From contig NW_017804587.1 of NCBI RefSeq assembly GCF_001625305.1, positions 573,045 to 637,044 of the forward strand: 64,000 bases of DNA, given 5' to 3'. Position numbers and translations under genes: made by a program. Every line of letters starts with the position of its first letter. The stretch's first letter is position 1. The notes under the pieces were generated by a model, which was given only the letters and a program-made list of their open reading frames with translations, ran no database searches and was not told the DNA's origin. Positions 54,684 to 64,000 of this stretch are shown one piece after another. This DNA is from Branchiostoma belcheri. Lineage: Eukaryota; Chordata; Leptocardii; Amphioxiformes; Branchiostomatidae.

Positions 54684-54925
54684 ACTGTCCAACCTGAACT
54701 AGTGACCACCTGGCCACTTTGACCACTTTTTGGTGGTTCCCCTACATAATTTTCTCCATTAGTATGTATACGTTAGCCAGCCTTTGATTATACAGTTGCT
54801 GGGGTCCCTGACACAGGGGTGGGCAGCAGTCGGCTGACACCATTGACACAAACGATAAGAATCATGTGTATAGTATCCACATACATAGTACAAATTGTAT
54901 CAGTCCCCTAAGTGGTTTTCTTAGG
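54684..54925. repeat. Dispersed repeat, copy 1
   Basis: TACTGTCCAACCTGAACTAGTGACC ... TGACCACTTTTTGGTGGT ... ATAATTTTCTCCATTAGTA resembles 60,645-60,850 in the same order. The later part (AAGAATCATGTGTATAG; TCAGTCCCCTAAGTGG) also matches that copy. A possible third relative is near 20,738-20,830. Family unknown. Confidence 0.6.
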
Positions 54926-55095
54926 CAGTTTTGACTGTGTGTGCAATACCAAATACCGGTAATCCTTAGTTCATAAACTAGCAGAAGGGTTTATCTGAAG
55001 ACTTGATGCCTTCATTGACTCTCAGCCTTGAGAAATCCAGAGAAGGTGCAGAAGAATGAAGTTTACAGTGCATCGCCACAAAAGTGTAACAAATT

Positions 55096-55111
55096 GGTTG
55101 CTACGGCAACC
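55096..55111. promoter_or_regulatory. RFX X-box-like palindrome
   Basis: GGTTGCTACGGCAACC is nearly self-complementary. One half, GGCAAC, is a perfect RFX half-site; the other, GTTGCT, differs by one base. It lies in the putative bHLH intron. Motif-based inference only. Confidence 0.3.
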
Positions 55112-58100
55112 ACAATGAAGCTTCCTTGAGTTTCCCAGGGACAAGGTGAGGGTTTTCAGGGGGGACAACAATGGGCTTTCACTCTTATGGCGCTGAATGG
55201 AACTTGGAGAAAGGGAAAGTGACCTTTTGCCCCCTTTGTTCTCGATGTTGGTCAAGGAACTGCATGTAAAGAAAAAGGGAAAGTCCTTGGCCTGTCTGCT
55301 GTACAGTACCTTTGTGTCCAACTTGAAGATTCTTGACAGAAAGTCAACTTTACTTTCTGAGGGTGTTTGGAAGAAAGGCGTCAAGGCCAAGAAGAAGAGT
55401 AAATGCTAAAAGTCTTGGAACAAAGTTGGGACTCAAATTCGGCTCTTACATAATAATATACCAGCAGAGTCAGACAGTTGTTACAAGATTTCAGTTGCGG
55501 AAAATGCATGTTGCTTCATGAATGTAATTGTAACTGATGCATGCAACGTATTCAAAGGAAAGACTTGGGTGAAACACAATTCAATGTCACTGAAAGTTAT
55601 TTCCAGGCAAAATGTAGAGTTACCTACATTTTATCATTTGTTAAGATAACAGCTTATATTTATATGACATGATTGAATGTATATTTAGCATGAAATGACT
55701 GATTTGGATTGTAAGTTTTCCAAAATTGATAAGTAGCTCATGCAATGACATGATGTGACATTCGTGGGAATATTGCTGATTTTTACCCTTGATAAGATGA
55801 TACCATTCCAGACACAGTATTCAAATCTCGTATTACACAATATTTCAAATGGAGAAAGACCACCCTCTAGGTAGACCACAGTAACTTCTATTGCATCTTG
55901 CACCTGGCTGTCTTCAGAATGGCCTTGAAATAAAAACCATTGAAATTCTGTAAATTAAACTCATGCTTGGACCTTAGTTCTCATGATAAAGCAGACCATT
56001 TTTTCTCCTTTTAAACCTCCCAGATTTAAAGCCCCGATACAGATTACGGGCCAGTGTTAAAGGGATCCTTGCAAACGAGGTGCATAGCAGCACAGTGACA
56101 GAGACACATGGGGCGCGTTTAAGCCCTTTCAGCGCACCTCTCCGAGTTTAGGGTTTCAAAGCGCTCAGTGGAGCCAGAAAATGGCACGTTTCCCAGATGG
56201 ATAGGTACTGCCCCGAGGTCAAGACCCTTTTGTGGAAAATTCAGGGTCTCCTTTAGCGGAGGCTGTATGCAGATGAGGGATCTGTCAGGAAAGTTCTCCA
56301 CGGTTGGCTGGAGAAATGGCCGGACAAAGGCACACACGCTACGCCTGTCCTGGCTATTGTGGGCCGCTGTTATGGTCAGAACTGTGCTGGCAGCTGAGAC
56401 TTCGAGTGAGAGGAGTGAAAGGAGGCAGAACCAAGTCCATTGACCGGAGCATTCCGACACACGCTGGCTTTTTGGCAAATTTCACCACTAGCTGATCTTT
56501 TCCTGGATTGGTGAAGTCCTGTGAGATTTCGATCAGTGTCATATTTTTTAAAAATCTTAAAAAACACATTGCTAGTGCAATAAACTGTAGTGTACTGGAA
56601 GTGGTTAGCAATCCTGCTTTTGGACCATAAGGCCAGTCCTCAGTCCATAATTTGTATGCTACTGGCAGAAGTTACAATCCTTAAGAACAAAGTGATAACC
56701 ACACACTGAGCATGTTAAAGAACCCACCACACTGTCTTCTAAGAAAAGAGCTCTAATAGTATGCAACAGTCCAAACCCTCACACAGCTCGCACTTGAGTA
56801 CTCCAAGTACAAAAATGTTGTGTTATTAATTTGGCTGCTTTTTTTTTTCAAATTTCTCCAATATTCAAAAGCTAATGTAACACAGAAGTAGCAGTTTTAC
56901 CATTGATGATGTACATGAGCATTTTTGTCAGACTTGTGGACTTTTGCCTGTAAAAGAGATGCAAAACAGGAGTCTCCATTGCCTCTGCCTGACTGCTAAA
57001 ATGTACATCTGCTCTGAGCTGCATTCAGGCCCAAGGTGTTCAGAGGAACAATAGGCTGGGATGGAGAATGTAAATTGTGTGTAGACTGGCACAACACAAC
57101 AATGGGCAGTAGGAATAATAACAGCCTTTTGTCCCAGAAATCACCCATTCCTCTACCCTTACACACCCACAGTGGGAACAACATAAAATCTGCAGAAACT
57201 TCAAAAGGAAAGTAGAGACAGGATGTTATTCAGAAGCACTGATGTGGAAGAGAGTTGCTCTTTTTGATAAAAGAAATTTATGACTTTTAATTAAACTTGG
57301 GAGAACTTTAGATCTGGATGCCATTGAAAGTTATGTAACCTTAAGAAATTAATATATCTGAATATACTGAAGTTGCAGTTGGACTATGAAGTGTTTAAAG
57401 TCAAATATTTACTTCCACTATCCACAACTTGTTAGTAGGTAGCATAATCATTATAAAGTTTGTATTTAATGTGAAAGCCTGTCGCATTTTTAAGTGAAAA
57501 ATTTTCATCAAATGAAACGTTTTCACAAGTTTCCCCAAAGGTTTCAAGAAAATTTTAGAAGTCAAGTCCTTCTCTCAAGTACTGTCCTAAAGCATGCACC
57601 CAACAACAAGAAGAACATTATGCACAGTCACGCACTTTCACTAAAAGCAATTTCCAGCATTCAAAACTACCACCATACTGTTTACAGTAACGTGGAAAAC
57701 ACTGTTTTTAAGTGTAAATCTGTCCGGAACCCTGATGACACCTTAATTAAACTGAAGACAGCAGTGTGCGCCCGTCTCTGTAATTTGCTCCTGGCACGAA
57801 AGGGCTGAATGGCAATGACCGTGTAGACTTAAGCTGAAGGAACAGACTTCAGATATGACATTACCTAGGTATTGAGTCCTTTTTTTCCTTTATGAGATAA
57901 ATAAACTGCTTCCAAGAACTTTAGGGCTAACCTGCTGCAGTTGTGATCAGCCCAAACCATGCCTCTGGCTATACTGATCATATATTAGCTACCTTCAAGT
58001 TGATATCCCTACATTTCAAGTGCTAACCCCTCTTCATTCATATTGGTAAAAACCATATACAATCAAACAAACAAAAATCTGACATGATTTGTGACGATGT

Positions 58101-60644
58101 TAACATTTGAAGGTGACTAAGAGCAAAGAATTGAGCAAAAAGGGATGAGAGTTCCATTTGAATCCAAGATTACCTTGAAATCCTTGAAGTAGAAAGTGAC
58201 CAATGACACAGCCTAATATAAGCCTTAGATGTTATCATTCCTGAGACTGGAAGAATGAGAGAGTTAAGATGTTTCTTAAGTTGTTCAAAGAGGTTTCTTC
58301 CACTCCACGTAACTCTGACATAACCAGGCTGAGATGACTCAGCAACTCATGGACTGGAAGGAAGAGGATTTTTTACCATATCATCATCTGTACTTACCAA
58401 GAGACACTGGTTTCAACTCAACAATAAGCACAGCTCTGTATTACCTACTACTGGTACCTATCAAATACTTAACTACAGATGGCAGGATTGCACGAAATCG
58501 GATCAATTTTCTGAAATAAAAATGTACCAAGGGCAAAGAAATTCAGTGTGAAGCCTTATAATTTACACTTTGGGACAAAAACTTCTACCCCCTTCAATGA
58601 AGCTGTGCCTCCATTCTCTGCCCCTCTGTTCCGTTTCAAACTGCCTTAAAAGTACCCTCATTGCAGACATAGAGTAGCAGGGCCATCATTCTGACATACA
58701 TGTGCTTTGAAATACCGGTAATGTCTCAGGAATTAGCTATGCAGGCTTAGATGTAACATGCTATCTGAAATGTTATGTAACCAGAAAGTTTGTGTGTTGT
58801 GTAAAAGGGCACGTATCCAGGGTATGACTCATCCTGGTAATGAAAAGGAGCAATTATATTAAGACAAGATAACTGTTATCTGCACAGTCATTGACATAAG
58901 GACATTCAATCCCTATTCCTGGAATTTGTCCACGTTTTCAAGAGTACCAGTCCAGTAATTATTACAAAGCACCTGATTACGGCACAACAGATGTATTGCT
59001 GTGATCAGTGGTAGTACATATACCAGCATCATGAGTCATGAGCCAATGAATGAATGAGTGAATGAATGACTGGTTTATTTGATCAACGTGATCCTTAAAA
59101 AGGTACATCGTAGCCAGGTTAAGTGGCTGAATTGCATACTTTTCACATCAATAGATAAGGCACTCTTTACTAAGGTTAGAGGCAAGTGGTGTGGGCTTAG
59201 ACTTGATAAGGCTTAGAGTTAGGGAGAAGCCAAACTCAAAGGCTCTATTTTGTCAAACATTGAACTGTAACCAGGATACTACCTGACATTTTACTTTGAA
59301 GCTAAACCTCATAGTGAGTGAGTGGGTGAGCCACAATGACTGGTTCTTAACTTGTTTTCCATATTGCTTTGAACTTGTCAGATCAAAGTGTGTATTCTGT
59401 AAAATACAAGTTTTAGCCTGAAGGCCCTTTGTCTTCCTTTCCAGTGAACATCAATGTATCTTTTGTTACCAACTTATTTGGACTGATTTTTGCAAAGATA
59501 ATTATGGAAAAACTCTCAATCAAATTTGCATGAGATAAAGTGTATCTAGATGTGCTGAAGATTATCCAAATCTGCAGTGATCAGGCATTAATTCATCCAT
59601 TGACAGGCTATAAAAGTTAAAGAGACTGCCTTGGGCAGTGGATTTACAAATGTACTACCTACAATGTTGCATAATGCTGGTGATGTTTTATGCATTTTTC
59701 AAAGGCCTAAAAAATAGCCTTTCTCTCAAGCTAATCCTAAAATAAGCCGCAAACAGACATCCAAAACTTAGGCAGTCTATATAACAGCAAGACAGCATAA
59801 CTGGGGCCTGGCCGTAATGTTGTCATCGGGAGAAAATGCTCATTGTGTCAAAGTGTAATGCAGCCTAAGGCAAACACATGTCCAGGTATTGCAATACCAA
59901 ATAAACAAACAAAGGGACAAGAAAAGCATCACAGGTGAAATAATAGTCCCAGTACAAGGGTGGGAACTTTCAACTCTGGATCCTGGCCAGAGCGATTATA
60001 CGCACCTGTACTGGTTAGTATATGTCTGAACCAAAAGGTGCACATATTGGTGCGCAAAGGATAGCTAGCAGTGACACTGAGTGTAGCTGAATGAAAAGTC
60101 GTCAGCAGGCTGACTTTGAGTATTTCATGAATAAACAAAGGCTTAAACAAACAAACAAAACCATCAGGCTATTTCAAAGGCAATTGAGTCAAATAAGGAT
60201 ACTATACAAAGTTTGATACCTCCTGTTGTAATATTTAGTAGTACATAAACTACATACACACAACATCCTCAAAAGACCCAAAAGTATCTTTTCTACTCTT
60301 TACAAGTCTAGGAGGGATGAGCTAAAAACTAGCCTGAAACATATGATTGTGTAAACACTGAGCCAAACACTACATCTGGTTGGAGATCAGACAAGAGACA
60401 GACAAGTGTTAAGAGGCACAATTACTCCATGTCAGCACCACCAGATGGGCCGTGTGTGTTATCTTATCTCACAGTTTTAACAACCTGCTCATTAAGATCA
60501 GGAGTTAATCACACTGGCTTTTAATTACCAGCTCCTTCAGGTGGAGATTAGTTGCACAAAATCGATCATAATCTTTAGCGCCAAGGGCCTCGTCACAGGT
60601 AGATTGTTCTGGACGCCTCCAGACAACTCTAATTTACTGGTACA

Positions 60645-60850
60645 GTCCAAACTTAACTGCAAGTGACTACCTCTACATACACACCAACTGACCAATGTGA
60701 CCACTTTTTGTGGTCTCTTTAATATTGACGTTGGATAATTTTTCCCATTGATACAAGCATTAAGAATCCTGTCTATACTCTAGAGAGACCACCTGTCCAC
60801 ATAGACAAGACTTATTGGTCCCTGAGTTGTATTCTTGGGTAATTTTCAAT
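60645..60850. repeat. Dispersed repeat, copy 2
   Basis: TACAGTCCAAACTTAACTGC ... TGACCACTTTTTGTGGTC ... ATAATTTTTCCCATTGATA ... AAGAATCCTGTCTATACTC ... TTGGTCCCTGAGT. Collinear with 54,684-54,925. No coding content and no clear ends. Confidence 0.6.
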
Positions 60851-61699
60851 GCATCATGAAAGCAAGCTCAGATCAACTAACAGCACATTAAAAAAAATGA
60901 AAATCACCTCCAGTATTGCTTTTAAAAGTTGGAAATTCAGCCTAGAGGGTAGAAATGAGGGTAGTGAGGGAAATATTCCTGTTAGAGGCAGGGATTACCA
61001 CTCAGCAGGTACAGAGTGATTGGGCCTGACTTGCCTGAGGGGAGCTGCTCTCAACATAACTTCATCAGCAGTAAGTTCTAACCTAAGGCCAGGCAAAACT
61101 GATTCCCTGTACTACATCTCCTGGAGATTCTGTATCTGACACAATGGTGTGTACAAAAGCACAGGAATTCATCCCACGTTGGATCTTCTTGTAAAATTGT
61201 TCTGAAGATATCCAGAAGAAAACGTTTGAAAGGAATGACGTTGATTGTCCCTGACACACGTGCAGGCTCTAATGTGGGATTAGGGGATTTTCATGCTCAG
61301 ATGGGTGAGGAAAATTGCTGCTAACGTTCTTCCCCTTATCTAAATTGTACATCCTCTGTACATGAAAGGGTCCCGCTTGTCAGATTTAGTTGGTGTCAGT
61401 GTGTACTGGTGCAGGATTTATGAGGGATCTGAATGTTTTAAATAAGAAAAAGACAGACCTTTGTATTATTTATGACCTCTTAAGTTTGCAATCTGTTCAC
61501 CTGTCTTTGGCTACCCTGGAATCAAATTGATAAATAAAAAAGATTTAACAATCCTTAGAATTACATATTAAGCACTTAGGCCTTAGGGTGAGGTCTTTCT
61601 TCATGTCAATGGAAAAATTATCTAAGGGACCACCAAAAAAGTGGTCACATCTTAATCTTCAAACATTAGATTTGGTGTTAAGCCTTAAACATCAACTTA

Positions 61700-62063
61700 G
61701 GCCACACCAATTTAATTTGTTGGTTCTCGGATTCGCCTCTTCATTTTTTCCTGATTTGCAAAAAAAAAAATTCAGAATCAACTGCAAAATGCTCATATTT
61801 TGCCCTGAACAGTTGAAAACAGTCCTTTTCTTCCTAGTCATTACAGTTATTCCATCTTTCAATTCAGTGGTATCATTAGAAGTTAAAAATTCATTGTTTA
61901 AATTTTGAACCAGCCTTTTTGTGTTGACTTCATACCTCCTATCGTAGCATTTGGGGCTATAATAGAATGCCTAGATCTGTTTTTATTTTTATTTTTTTTC
62001 GCCCTGTCGCTTCATATTTTTCCTGAAAAAATCCGAGAACCAACAAATTAAATTGGTGTGGCC
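61700..62063. mobile_element. PIF/Harbinger-type MITE
   Basis: Perfect 34-bp terminal inverted repeats begin GGCCACACCAATTTAATT and end CTCGGATT. TTA stands directly outside both ends, the target duplication typical of Harbinger elements, and the GGCC start also fits. The 364-bp element has no transposase. The outermost 18 bases recur alone at 22,051. Confidence 0.88.
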
Positions 62064-62521
62064 TTAGACCAGACTATTACAGACTGTACTTCACCCAGTG
62101 CTACATGGGCCATTGGCCGGCATATGAAAAGCGGATCTCTGTTCAAGTATCTCAGTTCCTCTGCATTATTTCCGGCACAATAGCTGACGAAAACTTGGCG
62201 GTTCAGAAACAAAGCCCCTGCACGTAGCCAGGAACCCAAACTAACCATCCATTGTTCCCCGACATAACCCGAGTGAGAGTTATAAGTTTTTGTTTGTGTA
62301 TTTAACAAGGTACATCGGCCCACAAAAAGCAACCGATAACCAACATCGGAAGGATATACTAACCAAACACAGGAAGCCCTTTGACGGTAAGGTACACCTG
62401 CATTTTTCCGTCCTGTTTTATTTTTATCAGGACAATTTCGGCTTTGTGTTGTAAGTTGATGGATGTGGCTTAGATGGATGGATGCTGCCAAACTAATTAC
62501 GTCATTTGTTTCTTGTGCCAC
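62048..62521 (-). CDS. 157-codon open frame, unrecognised
   Basis: The longest frame outside the named genes. Its last codons overlap the right end of the Harbinger-type MITE, so that end at least is not ancestral coding. Composition is mixed, with a word like VFVSYCAGNNAEELRYLNRD, and no signal peptide or known motif. It may be a fragment of a mobile-element ORF or a chance frame. Confidence 0.2.
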   Translation of the reverse strand: MAQETNDVISLAASIHLSHIHQLTTQSRNCPDKNKTGRKNAGVPYRQRASCVWLVYPSDVGYRLLFVGRCTLLNTQTKTYNSHSGYVGEQWMVSLGSWLRAGALFLNRQVFVSYCAGNNAEELRYLNRDPLFICRPMAHVALGEVQSVIVWSKATPI

Positions 62522-63017
62522 TTAAAAAAAAAGAGGGAAAACAAAGCAGGAAAAACATAACTCCATCAGCTTAAAGGTAGTACTCTTAAATGTCGTGCCT
62601 GTTCAGTCACGTGCCAAGTACAAGGCTTCAGTACACAACTTTACACAAGTCTTACAAGTAGGGTTACAAATGTATAGTCAAGATAGATAGTGACACAAAG
62701 ATTCAGTTTTTGTACAAGTGACCACATATGGACCAGCTGGCCAATGACCAGACCTTTGCCTTCTTCGGGTCCATAGACCCAGTACCAAATTTGTAATGGT
62801 TCTTTTCTTCTGTTTATCTTGTTAGGAAATTGCATTAGACTGGTGGGATTTCTACTTAAGTTTCTCTACCAAACTCTTCCATGTCTTCAAGCTTGTACTG
62901 AATATAAACTGTTCAAACAAACTTGAATATATCAGTTGTTAGCTTTGAAGTTATGCTAATCTTCAGCACCGGTGCTGTCCATACTTTCAATGGTTGTTGA
63001 GGTTAAAAAAAGTTAAA

Positions 63018-63130
63018 GGTCCTATAGCGTTTCTAAGGCCACAGGGGCAGTGGGTCGTTAATCTACTTTGTCTGGGTGCAGCATTGGGAGGCAGAACCCA
63101 TCCCTCTCCTTCCACTGCCTTTTACCAAAG
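63018..63130 (-). mobile_element. tRNA-derived SINE fragment
   Basis: The segment from GGTCCTATAGCG to GGCAGAACCCATCCCTCTC matches the tail half of the SINE at 1,355-1,612 in the same orientation, including GTGGGTCGTTAATCTACTTT and GCAGCATTGGGAGGCAGA. The tRNA-like head is missing. Confidence 0.6.
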
Positions 63131-63500
63131 TCAGGTTCCCCTTTACACCTGGGTGGAGTGAGAAAAGACACAACGTTACAGATTTATACAATCTTGTTAC
63201 CAGTTCGGTTTGCTACTTAACCTGCTAACTGTAGCGGGAAATGTAATTGACATAGCTCAATAACATCCTTACTGCCTAGATACTGGAGCAAACAACGAAC
63301 AAAAGCTCTAATTTGTCAGAAAGCTACTTTAAATACCTCTTTTTCTTAAACCTCTTGGCCTCTAACCTCTCTATACAAGTAATCGTGTTAGGGCCTTTGG
63401 ACCCACACGCGTTCCTGAGCACTGGCTATTGTCATCGTGGAATTAGGTTGACTTTTTCTCCTCTGTTCTTTTGGGTTCCACAATCGCTTGTTGGCAGAGA

Positions 63501-63577
63501 GGGTGTGGGGTGGGTGTGTGGGTGGTGCTCAGGGGTGGGTAGGTCATTGCGTGGGTGGGTCGGTTGTTGGGTGGGCA
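63501..63577 (+). repeat. G-rich tract with quadruplex potential
   Basis: Contains many GGG/GGGG runs separated by short loops (GGGTGTGGGGTGGGTGTGTG, then GTGGGTGGG and later runs) on the plus strand. It fits the usual pattern for a G-quadruplex. No neighbouring gene explains it. Confidence 0.6.
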
Positions 63578-63898
63578 ATTGCATATTTTTCACCCTATGC
63601 TTAGAATTTTACCTGTTGGTCCAATGTACATGGGGAGCGGCATTATAAATTTGCATATCACACTTTAGAACTCTGAATTTCTGTTATTGTCATTATACAT
63701 GTAACTATATAGTAGTATGTACTATGTACAAGATCACATCATTGTTCATTCATATAATCCCTCGCTGGAAAGTTCATCAATTTTGTTATTTTTCTTTTGA
63801 AGATTGATAAAATGGAAAAAGAGGACATGAAGCTTCTCAAGTTTTAGGGGCCTGCCAGAAGCATGATGTATATTGTGCAATCATCTAGTCAGGCTCGC

Positions 63899-63947
63899 AG
63901 TGTGTTACTCAGTGTGTTACTAAGTGTGTTACTAAGTGTGTTACTAA
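63899..63947. repeat. 12-bp tandem repeat, four copies
   Basis: AGTGTGTTACTC followed by three AGTGTGTTACTA units. Near-perfect and recent. Confidence 0.9.
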
Positions 63948-64000
63948 GTGCTTGGAAAGAGAAGCACTTTTCTAACAGGAATTTTCTCTGAGTGTATTTC

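Larger units (their letters stand above)
54104..64000 (+). other. Probable bHLH intron, or 3' flanking DNA
   Basis: No Orange-domain exon or other conserved coding segment was found in these 10 kb. The repeats and sites inside are listed separately. Frames of 90-160 codons exist (for example 56,119-56,478 minus) but match nothing I know. Confidence 0.4.

Noticed and set aside
56119-56478. 119-codon minus frame with overlapping plus frames
   Set aside because: Several frames are open at once and none resembles an Orange domain or another bHLH-gene exon.
63799-63846. Possible next bHLH exon (after TTTTGAAG, coding IDKMEKEDMKLLKF)
   Set aside because: It is too short, ends in TAG at once, has a poor acceptor, and does not resemble the expected Orange domain.

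Overview
The window looks like animal, most likely cephalochordate (Branchiostoma, amphioxus), nuclear DNA. The reasons are multi-exon genes with GT-AG introns, a FAAH2-type amidase very close to the vertebrate protein, single-exon TRIM-NHL and LRR-transmembrane genes, tRNA-derived SINEs, many foldback MITEs, and strong enrichment of palindromic octamers of the form TACNNGTA. The species call is inference; no search was run.

Layout. 1-10.4 kb: no recognisable gene; it holds an 89-bp tandem repeat, two SINE copies and small palindromes. 11.0-27.0 kb, plus strand: seven exons of a fatty-acid-amide-hydrolase-2-like gene. They join in frame into 470 codons and carry the whole Ser-Ser-Lys catalytic triad; the N-terminal first exon was not found. 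Two intronless genes lie on the opposite strand inside its introns: a RING/B-box/coiled-coil/NHL TRIM protein (17.6-19.5 kb) and an LRR receptor-like membrane protein (22.1-24.0 kb). 27-40 kb: intergenic. It holds a tandemly duplicated unit resembling a 5' noncoding exon with a splice donor (31.1-31.9 kb), MITEs, and a promoter-like cluster of three CACGTG E-boxes and two inverted CCAAT boxes (39.76-39.88 kb). 40.7-54.1 kb, plus strand: the first four coding exons of a HES/Hey/HELT-class bHLH repressor-like gene. Its second intron is packed with foldback elements and its 3' exons were not found. 54.1-64 kb: probably the next intron of the bHLH gene, with a Harbinger-type MITE, another SINE fragment and simple repeats.

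The most unusual signal is at exon boundaries. Four of the seven FAAH2 exons, and one bHLH exon, have degenerate tandem copies of one exon edge plus its splice site. The period is usually about 145-172 bp and once 31 bp, giving eight identical donors in a row. One copy reads as an in-frame 45-nt cassette that would duplicate the loop around the first catalytic serine. Two compositional patterns also stand out: a CpG-retaining domain from about 29.6 to 51.6 kb around the bHLH 5' end, and opposite distributions of TACATGTA and TACTAGTA.
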